A DNA stretch of 64,000 bases from Nonomuraea jabiensis (GCF_014204795.1 NZ_JACHMB010000001.1:1054001-1118000), one strand, 5' to 3'; counted from the stretch's first letter, positions 1-35,986 are shown. A program made the numbers and translations. Notes: generated by a model not told the origin, from the sequence alone.

Positions 1-832
1 TCCTCGATCGCCTCCACATGAGCCGAATGCGAGGCGTAATCCACCTCGATCCGCCGCGCCCGTTCATACCGAGCCAGGAACTCCTCAATGGCATCCGCAT
101 CACCTGACACCACCGTCGAGGAAGGCCCGTTCACCGCCGCGATCGAAATCCGGTCGTCTACCGCCACCTCCGAGGCGGGCAGCGGGATCGACGCCATGCC
201 GCCCTGACCGGCCAGCGCCACGATCGCCTGACTCCGCAACGCCACCACCCGGGCACCATCCCGAAGCGACAACGCGCCCGCCACCACCGCAGCGGCGATC
301 TCACCCTGGGAATGGCCCACCACCGCAGCCGGGACCACCCCGAGCGAGCGCCACACCTCGGCCAGCGACACCATCACCGCCCACAGCACCGGCTGCACCA
401 CATCAACCCGGTCCAGACCCGCTTGATCGCGCAGCACGCCTGTAAGCGACCAGTCCACGAACTCCGACAGCGCCGCCTCACACTCCGCCATCCGCGCCGC
501 GAACACCGGCGACTCATCCAGCAGTTCCACCCCCATCCCGAGCCACTGCGACCCCTGACCCGGGAAGACGAACACCGTCTTGCCGCATGGCTCGGCCACA
601 CCCCGCACCGCGCCCTCATCCAGGCCGGCCAGCAGTTCCTCCCGATCCCCGCCGATCACCACCGCACGGTGATCGAACGCCGACCGCGAAGCCACCAGCG
701 AGTGCGCCACATCCACCGGCCGTGCCCCGGCCACCGCATCGGCCAACCGGCCCGCCTGAGCCCGCAGCGCCTCCGCGCTACGCGCCGACAGCACCCACGG
801 CACCACCGGCGGCTCGTCAACGGGCTCGGGCT
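1..832. repeat. Long direct repeat, copy A (AT of module 7)
   Basis: Near-identical at DNA level to about 14931-15771 over the parts compared by eye, including third codon positions; small clusters of differences lie near 575-715. Similarity stops abruptly at about 832, in the KS-AT linker. It covers the methylmalonyl AT and the linker before it. The left end lies outside the window. Confidence 0.85.
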
Positions 833-2130
833 CCTCGTCCGTGCCCGGCACCTGCTCGATGATCACGTGGGCGTTGGTGCCGCTGATGCCGAAGGAGGAG
901 ACGGCGGCGCGGCGCGGATGATCCTGGACGTCCCACGGCCGGGCCTCGGTCAGCAGCTCGACGGCCCCGGCCGACCAGTCCACGTGCGGTGACGGCTCGT
1001 CCACGTGCAGGGTTCGCGGCAGCACGCCGTGCCGCATGGCCATCACCATCTTGATGACCCCGGCGACGCCGGCGGCGGCCTGGGTGTGGCCGATGTTCGA
1101 CTTGACGGAGCCGAGCCAGAGCGGCCGCTCCCGGTCCTGGCCATAGGTGGCGATCAGCGCCTGGGCCTCGATCGGGTCGCCCAGCGTCGTGCCGGTCCCG
1201 TGCGCCTCGACCACGTCCACCTCGGCGCCCGACAGCCCGGCGGTGGCCAGCGCCTGGCGGATCACCCGCTGCTGGGAAGGGCCGTTCGGCGCGGTCAGCC
1301 CGTTGCTGGCGCCGTCCTGGTTGATCGCCGAGCCCTTGACGACCGCCAGTACCGGGTGGCCGTTGCGGCGGGCGTCCGACAGCCGCTCAACCAGCAGCAT
1401 GCCGACGCCCTCCGACAGGGCGAACCCGTCCGCCGCGCCGGCGAAGGGCTTGCACCTGCCGTCGCGGGCGAGCGCGCCCTGCAGGCTGAAGCCGATGAAC
1501 CCGAGCGGGGTGCACATCACCGTGACGCCGCCGGCCAGCGCCAGGTCACAGTCGCCGTTCCGCAGCGCCTGCGCCGCCAGGTGCAGCGCCACCAGCGACG
1601 ACGAGCACGCCGTGTCCACCGTCACCGCGGGCCCTTCGAGCCCCAGCGCGTACGCGACCCGGCCGGACGCGATGCTGCTCAGCGTGCCGGTGACCAGGTG
1701 GCCCACGGATTCCAGCGGGACCTGGTCGGAGTGGCGGCCGTACTCCTCATAGGCCGCGCCGACGAAGACGCCGGTACGGGTGCCGCGCAGCGAGCCGGGG
1801 TCGATCCGCCCGTGCTCGATCGCCTCCCACGAGGCTTCCAGCAGGACCCGCTGCTGCGGGTCCATGGCCAGGGCCTCGCGCGGGCTGATGCCGAAGAACT
1901 CCGGGTCGAACTCGGCCGCGTCGCGCAGGAAACCGCCGTCCCGTACGTACGAGGCGAGCTGGGCCTCGGGGTCCGGGTCGTAGATCCCTTCGACGTCCCA
2001 GCCGCGGTCGTCCGGGAGGGGCGAGATCGCGTCCCCGCCCTCGGCGACCAGCCGCCAGAGGTCGTCGGCGTTCGTCACGCCGCCGGGCATCCGGCAGCTC
2101 ATCCCGACGATCACGATCGGGTCGTCGGAG
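1..2130 (-). other. PKS module 7 (partial): KS-AT(methylmalonyl)
   Basis: KS ~2130-855, opening [16 protein letters not shown] and keeping TACSSS near 1607. The AT starts near 560 with GQGSQW, has GHSQGE near 306, and the window begins just after YASHSAHVE, which marks methylmalonyl-CoA specificity. Reductive domains and ACP lie beyond the left edge, so the oxidation state at this position is unknown. Confidence 0.9.
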
Positions 2131-5100
2131 ACCGGCCCGCGGCTCTCGCCGGTGGGACCGGCCTCCGCCCGGGTGCCCAGGACCTCGTCGCGGACCAGGC
2201 TCGCGAGCGCCTTGACGTTCGGGTAGTCGAAGACCACGGTCGCCGGGAGCCGCACGCCCAGCGCGGCGTTGAGCCTGCCGCGCAGCTCGACCGCGGTGAC
2301 CGAGTCGAAGCCGAGGTCCCGGAAGGCCCGGTCCACGTCCACCTCGCCGGGGGCGTACCCGAGCACGGCGGCCACCTGCTCGCGCACCCGCGCGACCAGC
2401 AGCCGGTCCTGCTCGTCCGCGCTCAGCGGGAGCAGCTTCGCGCGCAGCTCCGAGGACTCGGAGTCGGCTTCCGTCTCCTTCTGGAGCGCCGCCACGGCCT
2501 CGGGGACGCCGTCGAGGAGGGGACGCCGCCGGGCGGTGGTGAAGACGGGGAAGAACCGTTCCCAGTCGACGTCGGCGACGACCAGGTTGGTCTCGCCGTC
2601 GTCCAGGGCCTGCCGCAGGGCGTCGATGGCCAGGCCGGCGTCCATGTAGCGGACGCCGGTCCTGCGGGCGTCCTCCTCGTCGAGGAGCGTGGTCATGCCG
2701 CCGCCCGCGGCGTCCCAGAAGCCCCAGGCGACGGCCGTGGCGGCGAGGCCGCGGGCGCGGCGGTGCGCGGCCAGCGCGTCGAGGTAGGCGTTGCCGGCGG
2801 CGTACGCGCCGTTCAGGGCGCCGCCCCAGACGCCGGCGCCGGAGGAGAGCAGCACGAACGCGTCGAGCGGTCCGTCGAAGGCCGCGTCCAGGTTGGCGGC
2901 TCCGACGATCTTGGCTTGGGTGGCCTCGGCCAGTTCGTCGCGTCCGAGCCGGGTGAGGGGCTGCATGTGGGGCACGCCCGCGGTGTGGAAGACCGACCGG
3001 ACGGGGGCGTCGGCCTCGATCTCGCGGACCAGGGCCGCGAGCGCGTCGCGGTCGGCCACGTCGCACTTGGACACCGTCACCCGCGCGCCGAGCTCCTGGA
3101 GTTCGGCCACGAGCGCGGCGGCGCCGGGGGCGTCGGCGCCGCGCCGGCTGGTGAGCACGAGGTGCTCGGCGCCGTCGCGGGCCAGCCACCGCGCGACGTT
3201 CGCGCCCAGGCCGCCGGTGCCGCCGGTGACCAGTACGGTCCCGCGCGCCCGCCAGCGCCCGGCCGAGTCGGTCCGCGCCCTGGGCGCCCTGGACAGGCGG
3301 CGGGCGAAGATGCCCGAGGCGCGGACGGCGAGCTGGTCCTCTTCGCCGATCCCGGCGAGCACGGTGACCAGGCGGCTCAGGACGCGCTGGTCGAGCGTCT
3401 CCGGCAGGTCGACGAGGCCGCCCCAGCGGGCGGGGTGCTCCAGGCCGAGGACCCGGCCGAGTCCGGAGACCGCGGCCTGCTCCGGGTCGCGGACCGGGTC
3501 GGCGCGGCTGACGCTCTCGGCGCCGTCGGTGGCGATCCAGAGCGGCGCCGCCACGCCGGCGTCGTCCATGGCCTGGATGAGCGTGACCGTCCGGGCCAGG
3601 TCGCAGTGGAGGGCGAGCACGCCGGCCGGCGCCTCGTCCCCGCCCAGCAGCGCGGCGAGGTCGTCTCTCCCGGCGTCGCCGGTGACCTCCAGGAGCTCGC
3701 ACCGGGCTCCGTGCCGTTCGAGCACCCCGGCGACGGAGGCCGCCGCGTCGCCGCCGGCCCGCTCCGCCGGGACGGCGACGCGCCAGGTGCCCGACAGCGC
3801 GGGCGGCTTCCCGCCGGGCGCGCCGACGGGCGTCCAGGTGACGCGGTACCGCCAGGAGTCGAGCACGTCCTGGTCGCGCCGCCTTCGCCGCCAGGACGAC
3901 AGCGCCGGCAGGATGGCGGCCAGCGGGGAGCCGTCCTCGATGCCGAGGGTGGCGGCCAGCGCGGCGACGTCCTCGCGTTCGACCGCGGCCCAGAACTCGG
4001 GGTCGACGGAGCCGTCGGGCGCCTGCTCGGCCGGCGCGGCGCCGGGCATGAACCAGAAGCGCTTGCGCTGGAAGGCGTACGTGGGCAGGTCGACCCGCTG
4101 GGGGACGGCGTCGGCGAAGTACGCGTCCCAGTCGACGGCGACGCCCCGGCAGTGCAGGTGGCCGACGGCCTCCACGAAGGCGCGGGCCTCGTCGCGGTCC
4201 TTGCGGGTGGCGCTGACGAGGAACGCGGCGTCGTCGCCGTCGAGCGTCTGCCTGGCCAGGCTGGTCAGGACGGCGTCCGGGCCGATCTCCACGAACACGG
4301 TGGCGCCGCCGGCCCTGGCGGTGGTGACGGCGTCGGCGAAGCGCACCGCCCGGCGGACGTGGTCCACCCAGTAGCCGGGGTCGGCGAGCCGGCCGGGCTC
4401 CGCCTTCTGCCCGGTCACGTCGGAGATGATCGGGATGGCGGGCTCGCCGTACGTCAGGGACTCCGCGACCTGCCGGAACTCCTCCAGCATGGGCTCGACG
4501 AGCGGCGAGTGGAACGCGTGGGAGACGCGCAGCCGGCGGGTGCGTACCTGCCGCGCCTCGAGTGCCTGCGCGATCTCGTCGATGTCGCCGGCGGCGCCGG
4601 AGACGACGACCGCGTCCGGCGCGTTGACCGCGGCGATCCCGGCCCGGTCCGCGCGGCCCGCCAGCAGCGGGAGGACCTGCTCCTCCGGGGCGGCGACGGC
4701 GAGCATGGCGCCGCCGGCCGGCAGCGCCTGCATCAGCCGGGCCCGCGCGGCGACCAGCGTGCAGGCGTCGCCGAGCGAGAGCACCCCCGCGACGTGGGCG
4801 GCGGCGAGCTCGCCGACCGAGTGCCCGGCGAGCACGTCGGCCTCGATGCCCAGCGAGGTCAGCAGCCGGTACAGGGCGACCTCGAAGGCGAACAGGGCGG
4901 GCTGGGTCATGCCCGTCTCGTCCAGCACCCCGTCGGGGTCGGTGAACATGACGTCCCTGATGGGGTGCGGCAGCAGCGGGTCCAGGACCTTGCAGACGTC
5001 TTCGAGGGCGGCGGCGAAGACCGGGAACGCCTGGGCGAGCGCGGCGCCCATGCCCACCCGCTGGCTGCCCTGGCCGGCGAACAGGAAGGCGATCCTGCCT

Positions 5101-6719
5101 CCCGCCCCGGAGCCCGTGACGGCGGCGGCGCCGTCGGCGAGCGACCGGAGACCGGCCAGGAGCTCGTCCCGGGTCTCCCCCACGATCACGGCGCGCTGGT
5201 CCAGCGCCGCCCGGCCGGTCGCGAGCGACCAGCCGACGTCCTCGGCGCGCAGGTCCGGCCGCGCGGCCGCCCACGTGCCGAGCCGGTCGGCCTGCGCGGC
5301 CAGCGCCTGCGCGTCCCTGGCGGAGACCGCCCAGGGCACCAGCGGCAGGTTCAGCCCGGCCTGCTCGGCGGTGTCGTCCTGCTCGGCGGGCGCCTCTTCG
5401 AGGATCAGGTGGGCGTTGGTGCCGCTGAAGCCGAAGGCCGAGACGGCGGCGCGGCGGGGCGCCTCGCCGGGCTCCCACGGCCGGGGCTCGGTGAGCAGCT
5501 CGACGGCGCCGGCCGACCAGTCCACGTGCGTGGACGGCTCGTCCACGTGCAGGGTGCGCGGCAGCAGGCCGTTGCGCAGCGCCATCACCATCTTGATCAC
5601 GCCGCCGGCGCCGGCGGCGGCCTGGGCGTGGCCGATGTTCGACTTCAGCGAGCCCAGCAAGAGCGGCTGGTCCCGGTCCTGCCCGTACGCGGTGATGAGC
5701 GCCTGGGCCTCGATCGGGTCGCCCAGGGTGGTGCCGGTGCCGTGTCCCTCCACCGCGTCCACCTGCGAGGGCGACAGGCCCGCGTCGGCCAGCGCCTCCC
5801 TGATCACCCGGATCTGGGAGGGGCCGTTCGGCGCGGACAGCCCGTTGCTGGCGCCGTCCTGGTTGACCGCGCTGCCGCGGATGACCGCGAGGACGTGGTG
5901 CCCGTTCTCCCGGGCGTCCGACAGGCGTTCGAGGAGCAGCACCCCCACGCCCTCGCTCCAGCCGGTGCCGTTCGCCGCGTCGGCGAAGGACTTGCAGCGG
6001 CCGTCGGACGACAGGCCACGTTGCTGGGAGAACTCGATGAAGGTGTTCGGGGTCGCCATCACCGTCACGCCGCCGGCCAGCGCCAGCGAGCACTCGCCGC
6101 GCCGCAGCGCCTGCGCCGCCAGGTGCAGCGCCACCAGCGACGACGAGCAGGCCGTGTCGACCGAGATCGCCGGGCCCTCCAGGCCGAGCGCGTACGCCAC
6201 GCGGCCGGAGACCACGCTGCCGAGCGCCTCGGCGCGGAAGTAGTCGTGGTACATGACGCCGGCGTAGACGCCGGTACGGCTGCCGCGCACGGAGTTCGCG
6301 TCGATGCCGGCCCGCTCGAACGCCTCCCAGCACGACTCCAGGAACATCCGCTGCTGCGGGTCGGTCCCGAACGCCTCACGTGGCGAGATCGCGAAGAAGC
6401 CGGCGTCGAAGTCGGCCGCGTCGTAGACGAAGCCGCCCGTACGGGCCGTGGTCGTACCCGGATTGTCCGGGTCGGGGTGGTAGAGGTTCTCGTCCCAGCC
6501 GCGGTCGGTGGGGAACTCGGAGATCGCGTCGACGCCGTCGGCGACGAGCCGCCACAGCTCCTCGGGCGAGGTGACCCCGCCCGGGTAGCGGCAGGCCATG
6601 CCGACGATCGCGATCGGCTCGTGCTCCCGGCCCTGGATCTCCCGCAGTTGCTGCCTGGTTTGGTGCAGGTCGGCCGTGACCCGCTTCAGGTAGCCCCGGA
6701 GCTTGTCTTCGTTTGCCAT
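1..6719 (-). CDS. Modular type I polyketide synthase, modules 6-7 (3' end beyond window)
   Basis: Second PKS of the cluster; 2239 codons are visible and it runs off the left edge. ATG at 6719 is chosen because AGAAGGG lies about 10 nt upstream and the protein opens with a class-1 docking helix ([18 protein letters not shown]) directly before the first KS (EPIAIVG, residue ~33). Order: docking; KS (TACSSS, Cys ~190); AT (GHSVGE, Ser ~633; HAFH, malonyl type); KR (GGTGGLG ~1166; Tyr ~1305, with Trp eight residues before it); ACP (LGFDS ~1473); KS (~1530, Cys ~1704); AT (GHSQGE ~2137; YASH at the window edge, methylmalonyl type). The first module goes from AT straight to KR with no DH. Only 31 bp separate it from the preceding PKS, so the two are probably co-transcribed. 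Release domain and further modules are not visible. Confidence 0.97.
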   Translation of the reverse strand, partial: MANEDKLRGYLKRVTADLHQTRQQLREIQGREHEPIAIVGMACRYPGGVTSPEELWRLVADGVDAISEFPTDRGWDENLYHPDPDNPGTTTARTGGFVYDAADFDAGFFAISPREAFGTDPQQRMFLESCWEAFERAGIDANSVRGSRTGVYAGVMYHDYFRAEALGSVVSGRVAYALGLEGPAISVDTACSSSLVALHLAAQALRRGECSLALAGGVTVMATPNTFIEFSQQRGLSSDGRCKSFADAANGTGWSEGVGVLLLERLSDARENGHHVLAVIRGSAVNQDGASNGLSAPNGPSQIRVIREALADAGLSPSQVDAVEGHGTGTTLGDPIEAQALITAYGQDRDQPLLLGSLKSNIGHAQAAAGAGGVIKMVMALRNGLLPRTLHVDEPSTHVDWSAGAVELLTEPRPWEPGEAPRRAAVSAFGFSGTNAHLILEEAPAEQDDTAEQAGLNLPLVPWAVSARDAQALAAQADRLGTWAAARPDLRAEDVGWSLATGRAALDQRAVIVGETRDELLAGLRSLADGAAAVTGSGAGGRIAFLFAGQGSQRVGMGAALAQAFPVFAAALEDVCKVLDPLLPHPIRDVMFTDPDGVLDETGMTQPALFAFEVALYRLLTSLGIEADVLAGHSVGELAAAHVAGVLSLGDACTLVAARARLMQALPAGGAMLAVAAPEEQVLPLLAGRADRAGIAAVNAPDAVVVSGAAGDIDEIAQALEARQVRTRRLRVSHAFHSPLVEPMLEEFRQVAESLTYGEPAIPIISDVTGQKAEPGRLADPGYWVDHVRRAVRFADAVTTARAGGATVFVEIGPDAVLTSLARQTLDGDDAAFLVSATRKDRDEARAFVEAVGHLHCRGVAVDWDAYFADAVPQRVDLPTYAFQRKRFWFMPGAAPAEQAPDGSVDPEFWAAVEREDVAALAATLGIEDGSPLAAILPALSSWRRRRRDQDVLDSWRYRVTWTPVGAPGGKPPALSGTWRVAVPAERAGGDAAASVAGVLERHGARCELLEVTGDAGRDDLAALLGGDEAPAGVLALHCDLARTVTLIQAMDDAGVAAPLWIATDGAESVSRADPVRDPEQAAVSGLGRVLGLEHPARWGGLVDLPETLDQRVLSRLVTVLAGIGEEDQLAVRASGIFARRLSRAPRARTDSAGRWRARGTVLVTGGTGGLGANVARWLARDGAEHLVLTSRRGADAPGAAALVAELQELGARVTVSKCDVADRDALAALVREIEADAPVRSVFHTAGVPHMQPLTRLGRDELAEATQAKIVGAANLDAAFDGPLDAFVLLSSGAGVWGGALNGAYAAGNAYLDALAAHRRARGLAATAVAWGFWDAAGGGMTTLLDEEDARRTGVRYMDAGLAIDALRQALDDGETNLVVADVDWERFFPVFTTARRRPLLDGVPEAVAALQKETEADSESSELRAKLLPLSADEQDRLLVARVREQVAAVLGYAPGEVDVDRAFRDLGFDSVTAVELRGRLNAALGVRLPATVVFDYPNVKALASLVRDEVLGTRAEAGPTGESRGPVSDDPIVIVGMSCRMPGGVTNADDLWRLVAEGGDAISPLPDDRGWDVEGIYDPDPEAQLASYVRDGGFLRDAAEFDPEFFGISPREALAMDPQQRVLLEASWEAIEHGRIDPGSLRGTRTGVFVGAAYEEYGRHSDQVPLESVGHLVTGTLSSIASGRVAYALGLEGPAVTVDTACSSSLVALHLAAQALRNGDCDLALAGGVTVMCTPLGFIGFSLQGALARDGRCKPFAGAADGFALSEGVGMLLVERLSDARRNGHPVLAVVKGSAINQDGASNGLTAPNGPSQQRVIRQALATAGLSGAEVDVVEAHGTGTTLGDPIEAQALIATYGQDRERPLWLGSVKSNIGHTQAAAGVAGVIKMVMAMRHGVLPRTLHVDEPSPHVDWSAGAVELLTEARPWDVQDHPRRAAVSSFGISGTNAHVIIEQVPGTDEEPEPVDEPPVVPWVLSARSAEALRAQAGRLADAVAGARPVDVAHSLVASRSAFDHRAVVIGGDREELLAGLDEGAVRGVAEPCGKTVFVFPGQGSQWLGMGVELLDESPVFAARMAECEAALSEFVDWSLTGVLRDQAGLDRVDVVQPVLWAVMVSLAEVWRSLGVVPAAVVGHSQGEIAAAVVAGALSLRDGARVVALRSQAIVALAGQGGMASIPLPASEVAVDDRISIAAVNGPSSTVVSGDADAIEEFLARYERARRIEVDYASHSAHVEAIE
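2190..6625 (-). other. PKS module 6: KS-AT(malonyl)-KR-ACP, no dehydratase
   Basis: KS ~6625-5410 (TACSSS near 6150; EGHGTGT replaces the usual EAHGTGT); AT ~5095-4110 (GHSVGE near 4821, HAFH near 4520, malonyl); KR ~3880-2690 (GGTGGLG near 3220); ACP ~2420-2190 (LGFDS near 2302). After the AT the chain passes directly into the KR structural subdomain ([12 protein letters not shown]), as in DH-less modules. The KR lacks LDD and has Trp eight residues before the catalytic Tyr ([11 protein letters not shown]), so it is A-type; an L-configured hydroxyl is expected. Confidence 0.88.
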
Positions 6720-6750
6720 CGAACGTAGCCCTTCTGAGCCGCTGCAACTG

Positions 6751-32205
<25,455 letters not shown>

Positions 32206-32242
32206 TCTCGCCTCGTACTCTTCCTGCAACCGAAAGGGGGGC

Positions 32243-32992
32243 CTACGCCTGGACGGCGGGGATGTTCTCGGTGATCTTCCGCATGACCGCTGCCGCGTGT
32301 GAGTTCAGGTAGAAGTGGCCGCCGCGGAAGACGTGCATGTCGAACGGGCCGCTGGTGTGCTCCTTCCAGCGCCTGGCCTCGTCCAGGGACACGTGCGGGT
32401 CCGAGTCGCCGACCAGGGTGATGATCGGCGCGTCGATCTTGATGCCGGGCGGGCAGCGGTAGGTCATGATCGCCGTGTAGTCGCCGCGCAGCGACGGAAG
32501 GATCATGTTCACGAGCTCGGGGTCGTCCAGCATCCGCGTGTCGGTGCCGCCGAGCCGCCGCACCTCGGCGATGAGCGCCCGGTCGCCCTCCTTGTGCACG
32601 GTCTCGACGCGTACGCTCGACGGCGCGCGGCGGCCGGACGCGAAGAGCACCAGCGGCGAGACGCCGTCACCCATCAGCCTCCTGGCCACCTCGAACGCGA
32701 CCACCGCGCCCATGCTGTGCCCGAAGAAGGCCATCGGCCGGTCGGCCAGGGGCAGGATCTCCCCGGTGAGGCGATCGGCGAGGGTGCCGATGTCGTCGAT
32801 GCACGGCTCCAGGCGGCGTTCCTGCCGGCCCGGATACTGGATCGCCAGGACGTCGAGCCGCGGTGAGAGCTGCCTGGCGACCGGGTGGAAATAGGAAGCG
32901 GAGCCGCCCGCGTGCGGGAAGCAGATCAGACGGGTGGCGGATGCCGGCGCGGCGAAGAACCGCCGTACCCACGCTCCGGTTTCGGTGATCAC
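32243..32992 (-). CDS. Type II thioesterase of the PKS cluster
   Basis: Stand-alone alpha/beta-hydrolase (249 aa) of the editing thioesterase family, which hydrolyses wrong or stalled acyl groups from PKS carrier proteins. Motifs: [11 protein letters not shown] (~26-36), nucleophile elbow GHSMG (Ser ~93), Asp in GDSDPHV (~196-198), His in GGHFYL (~226). GTG at 32992 is chosen: GAAGGAAGGA lies ~8 nt upstream and the family normally begins close to the ETGAWVRRF motif; an in-frame ATG at 33055 would add 21 residues. It ends 37 bp before the first PKS and is very likely its leading operon partner. It does not replace the missing loading module or the chain-releasing TE, which is normally fused to the last PKS. 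Confidence 0.93.
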   Translation of the reverse strand: MITETGAWVRRFFAAPASATRLICFPHAGGSASYFHPVARQLSPRLDVLAIQYPGRQERRLEPCIDDIGTLADRLTGEILPLADRPMAFFGHSMGAVVAFEVARRLMGDGVSPLVLFASGRRAPSSVRVETVHKEGDRALIAEVRRLGGTDTRMLDDPELVNMILPSLRGDYTAIMTYRCPPGIKIDAPIITLVGDSDPHVSLDEARRWKEHTSGPFDMHVFRGGHFYLNSHAAAVMRKITENIPAVQA

Positions 32993-33328
32993 TGGGGATT
33001 CCTTCCTTCTGCCGGCCAGGAATTCGGCACCACGCCGCGGGATATCACCGTTCATTCCAGCCCATGCGGCCGCGGCGTAGCCACGGGATTCGCCCCCTAA
33101 TGTCCGCGACCATTCCCCTAACGAATCCGCCAGTGGTCCGGCGCGCGGTGAAGCCGCGTCGAGACAAGGGGCGATAAGGGTTGCCCGAGCGCGTCAGGCC
33201 GTGCCCAGCAGGGCGGACACCGGCGGCCGGCACGTCTAGTGGGCGCTAGGGGTTACCCCGCTTTCTGCTCTCACAAATACTTGTGGCACCCGGACCGGGC
33301 GCATCAACGCGGCACGCAAGGAGAAACG
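32993..33328. promoter_or_regulatory. Divergent promoter region between the thioesterase/PKS operon and the monooxygenase pair
   Basis: 336 bp with no gene. Visible elements: two copies of CCCCTAA at 33094-33100 and 33115-33121, 21 bp apart start to start (two helical turns); an inverted repeat GGGGTTACCCC at 33249-33259 within CTAGGGGTTACCCC; and the palindrome CACAA-atac-TTGTG at 33272-33285, about 44 bp before the monooxygenase start. No clear -35/-10 pair was assigned. The spacing of the CCCCTAA repeats suggests an activator site for the PKS side, but that is inference. Confidence 0.5.
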
Positions 33329-34369
33329 ATGGACTTTGGTCTCTTCTATTTCGCCGACGATGTCAGGGCGGGAACCGACCAGTACCGGCTGCTGCTGGAA
33401 GGGGCCAGGTTCGCCGACACCCACGGATTCTCCGCGGTGTGGACACCTGAACGGCATTTTCATGAATTCGGCGGCCGATATCCCAATCCCGCCGTGAGCG
33501 CCGCGGCCGTCGCCGCCGTGACCGAGCGGGTCGCCATCCGCGCGGGAAGCGTCGTGGCGCCGCTGCACCACCCGGTACGCATCGCCGAGGAATGGGCCAT
33601 GGTGGACAACCTGTCCGGCGGCCGGGTCGGCGTGTCCTTCGCCCCCGGCTGGCACGTGGTCGACTTCGCGTTGCGGCCCGAGAACTACGCCGGCCGCCGG
33701 CAGGTGACGATGGACACCATCGACACGGTGCGGCGGCTGTGGCGGCAGGAGGAGGTGGAGCTGGTCGACGGGGCGGGCGAGTCGGTCAAGCTGCGCGCCT
33801 ACCCGGCGCCGGTCCAGCCGGAGCTGCCCACGTGGCTGACCAGCTCGGGCAACCCGGAGACGTTCCGCCAGGCGGGCGAGCTCGGCTACGGCATCCTGAC
33901 GCACCTGCTCGGCCAGAGCCTGGACGACCTCGTACGCAAGGTCGCCGACTACCGCGAGCACTACGCCAGGGCGCACAGCGGCACCGGCCACGTCGCGCTG
34001 ATGCTGCACACCTTCATCGGCGAGGACCGCGCCCGCGTGCGCGAGGTGGTCCACCAGCCCTTCACCGACTACCTGCGCAGCTCCCTCGGCCTGGTGCTGA
34101 AGGCGGCCGAGGACCTGATGCCCGGCATCGACCCGGACTCGATGGACCCGGAGGACATCGAGTTCCTCCTGGAGGTCTCGTTCGACCGCTACTTCGAGAC
34201 GGGCGGCCTGTTCGGCACGGTCGACGACGGCCTGGCCGTGCTGAGCTCGCTCCAGGAGATCGGCGTCGACGAGGTCGCCTGTCTCATCGACTTCGTCCCC
34301 GACACGGACACCGTCCTCGACGGGCTGCGCCACCTCGACGAGCTCAAGCGGCGCTGGAGCACACGATGA
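33329..34369 (+). CDS. FMN-dependent luciferase-like monooxygenase (LLM class)
   Basis: 346-aa flavin-dependent monooxygenase with a bacterial-luciferase-like TIM-barrel sequence. Typical stretches: MDFGLFYFADD at the N-terminus, FSAVWTPERHFHEFGGRYPNP, VAIRAGSVVAPLHHPVRIAEEWAMVDNLSGGRVG, and PTWLTSSGNPETFRQAGELGYG. It most resembles the subclass common in natural-product clusters. ATG at 33329 has an excellent AAGGAG five nt upstream. The stop overlaps the start of a flavin reductase (ATGA), so the two form a two-component oxygenase: the reductase would supply FMNH2. Divergent from the thioesterase/PKS operon, so a tailoring or starter-unit role is plausible but unproven. Confidence 0.9.
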   Translation: MDFGLFYFADDVRAGTDQYRLLLEGARFADTHGFSAVWTPERHFHEFGGRYPNPAVSAAAVAAVTERVAIRAGSVVAPLHHPVRIAEEWAMVDNLSGGRVGVSFAPGWHVVDFALRPENYAGRRQVTMDTIDTVRRLWRQEEVELVDGAGESVKLRAYPAPVQPELPTWLTSSGNPETFRQAGELGYGILTHLLGQSLDDLVRKVADYREHYARAHSGTGHVALMLHTFIGEDRARVREVVHQPFTDYLRSSLGLVLKAAEDLMPGIDPDSMDPEDIEFLLEVSFDRYFETGGLFGTVDDGLAVLSSLQEIGVDEVACLIDFVPDTDTVLDGLRHLDELKRRWSTR

Positions 34370-34884
34370 TCGACAGCCTGCGGCTGAGGCGCGTGCTCGG
34401 CCACTACCCGACGGGGGTCGTCGTGATCGCGGCGCTGGAGGACGGCCAGCCGCACGGGTTCACGGTCAACTCCTTCACCTCCGTCTCCCTCGACCCGCCC
34501 ATCGTGAGCTTCTGCGCCGCCCACACCTCGGCCACCTGGCCCCGCATCAAGGCCGCGGGCGCCTTCACGATCAGCGTGCTGGGCGCCGGGCAGGAGCAGG
34601 TGTGCCGGTCGTTCGCAGCCAAGGGGAACGACAAGTTCGCGGGGGTCGGCTGGTCGGTGCGGGAGAGCGGCCACCCGGCGATCACGGACGCGATCGCGTG
34701 GATCGACTGCGTCCTGGACCTGAGCCACGTGGTGGGCGACCACGAGCTGATCCTGGCCAAGGTGGTGTCGCTCACCGTGAACGACTCCGACGACGACCCG
34801 CTCGTCTTCCACCGCGGGCGCCTCGGCCGGGTGTGCGCCGAGACCTTCCCGATCCTGACACGGCGATGCCCGGCGCTCGCCTGA
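34366..34884 (+). CDS. Flavin reductase (FMN-binding split-barrel, two-component oxygenase partner)
   Basis: 172-aa protein of the flavin reductase-like split-barrel family: LGHYPTGVVVIAAL near the N-terminus, HGFTVNSFTSVSLDPPIVSFC (~29-49, flavin-binding region), FAGVGW, and a C-terminal HRGRLGRV. Such proteins use NAD(P)H to reduce FMN, which diffuses to a partner monooxygenase. Start ATG at 34366 overlaps the stop of the luciferase-like gene by four bases, implying translational coupling and a joint function. Followed at once by a strong terminator. Confidence 0.9.
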   Translation: MIDSLRLRRVLGHYPTGVVVIAALEDGQPHGFTVNSFTSVSLDPPIVSFCAAHTSATWPRIKAAGAFTISVLGAGQEQVCRSFAAKGNDKFAGVGWSVRESGHPAITDAIAWIDCVLDLSHVVGDHELILAKVVSLTVNDSDDDPLVFHRGRLGRVCAETFPILTRRCPALA

Positions 34885-34886
34885 TC

Positions 34887-34922
34887 AAAAAAGCCCAGGC
34901 CACCTGAGTGACCTGGGCTTTT
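34887..34922. terminator. Bidirectional rho-independent terminator
   Basis: AAAAAAGCCCAGG (34887-34899) pairs with CCTGGGCTTTT (34912-34922), giving a GC stem flanked by A and T tracts on both sides. It ends the monooxygenase/reductase transcript on the plus strand and lies just past the 3' end of tRNA-Lys on the minus strand, so it can serve both. Confidence 0.9.
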
Positions 34923-34927
34923 CGCGG

Positions 34928-35001
34928 TGCGCCGCCAGGGACTCGAACCCCGGACCCGCTGATTAAGAGTCAGCTGCTCTGACCAACTGAGCTAGCGGCG
35001 C
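34928..35001 (-). tRNA. tRNA-Lys (anticodon CUU)
   Basis: Minus-strand cloverleaf: acceptor GCGCCGC pairs with GCGGCGC; D-arm GCTCAGTTGGTCAGAGC; anticodon stem GCTGA/TCAGC enclosing the loop CTCTTAA with anticodon CTT; T-arm CGGGGTTCGAGTCCCTG; discriminator A. Genomic sequence after the discriminator is CCG, so the CCA tail is added after transcription. Confidence 0.97.
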
Positions 35002-35042
35002 AACAGGTGTAACTGTATCAGCCGCCGAGCCCTGCCCGCACA

Positions 35043-35966
35043 TCATCCGAGCCGCCCCGCCAACCTCTCGTACGCCCCCAGGACCAGCTCCCAGAATCCC
35101 TTGACGTCGATCGACGTGGCCACGAGCGCGTTCGCGTCCTGCTCGCTCACCTTGAAGTCCGTCACGGTCATCCCCCGCGTGTACAGGCCGGCGGTCTCGA
35201 CGTTCACCGTCGCGGGGACGCAGGTGAAGAGGGAGGGGTCGAGCACGTACGCCACCGCGCACGCGTCATGGATGGCCGGCCCGCCGTCGGCCGTCACCAT
35301 GCCGTAGAACTGCGCGGCGGGCACCAGCAGCTCGGCCAGCTTGCCGAGCGGCCACATCCGGTCCAGGACGTCCGAGGTGACCATGGCGGACAGGGTGACG
35401 TCCAGCCCCAGCATCCGCACGGTCCACCCGGCGCCGAAGACGATCGCGGCCGCCTCCGGGTCGGCCAGCATGTTGAACTCGGCCGCCGGATTGTGGTTGC
35501 CACGCGTGAACGAGCCGCCCATGATCACCAGTTCGCGGGCCCACTCCACGACGCGCGGCTCGCGGCGTACGGCGAGGGCGATGTTCGTCAGCGGGCCCAC
35601 GGCCACCAGCGTGATCTCGCCCGGGGCGGCCTTCAGGGTGTCCACGATGAAGTCGACCGCGTGGCCGTCCGAGGGCCCCATCTGCGGGGTGGGGAGCACC
35701 ACGCCGCCCAGGCCCGTGGCGCCGTGTACGCGGGTGGCGCGCACGGTCTCGCGCAGCAGGGCGCCGGCGCTGCCCGGGGTCACGGGGACGTTCCCCATCT
35801 CCAGGAACTCGCGCAGCGCGAGGGCGTTCGCGGTGGTCAAGGAGAGGTCAACGTTGCCCCCCACCGTGGTGATGCCCACCACGTCGAGGGAGGGGGAGCC
35901 GGCGGCCAGGGCCAGAGCGAGCGCGTCGTCGATGCCGGGGTCGCAGTCAATCAGCACTTTCTTCAC
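35043..35966 (-). CDS. Inosine-uridine-preferring nucleoside hydrolase family protein
   Basis: 307-aa nucleoside N-ribohydrolase, splitting nucleosides into base and ribose for salvage. The N-terminal calcium-binding signature is present (DCDPGIDDA, residues ~7-15), followed by VGPLTNIALA, VIMGGSF, AEFNMLADPEAA and the C-terminal IHDACAVAY that completes the metal site. Cytoplasmic; no signal peptide. The start is GTG at 35966 with no clear Shine-Dalgarno sequence; upstream is pyrimidine-rich, and a 15-bp perfect hairpin ends 20 nt before the start. Substrate range cannot be told from sequence. Confidence 0.92.
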   Translation of the reverse strand: MKKVLIDCDPGIDDALALALAAGSPSLDVVGITTVGGNVDLSLTTANALALREFLEMGNVPVTPGSAGALLRETVRATRVHGATGLGGVVLPTPQMGPSDGHAVDFIVDTLKAAPGEITLVAVGPLTNIALAVRREPRVVEWARELVIMGGSFTRGNHNPAAEFNMLADPEAAAIVFGAGWTVRMLGLDVTLSAMVTSDVLDRMWPLGKLAELLVPAAQFYGMVTADGGPAIHDACAVAYVLDPSLFTCVPATVNVETAGLYTRGMTVTDFKVSEQDANALVATSIDVKGFWELVLGAYERLAGRLG

Positions 35967-35986
35967 GAAAGGGGAGGATACGCATA

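Noticed and set aside
1005..6728. Very long plus-strand open frame (1907 codons) opposite the second PKS
   Set aside because: Translation is Arg/Gly/Ala/Pro-rich low-complexity sequence with no domain; the minus strand encodes a full PKS. High-GC antisense shadow. The same applies to 21352-26385 and similar frames.
33246..33261. True PimM/PAS-LuxR box
   Set aside because: CTAGGGGTTACCCCGC mismatches the published consensus at four of 16 positions; kept only as an inverted repeat.
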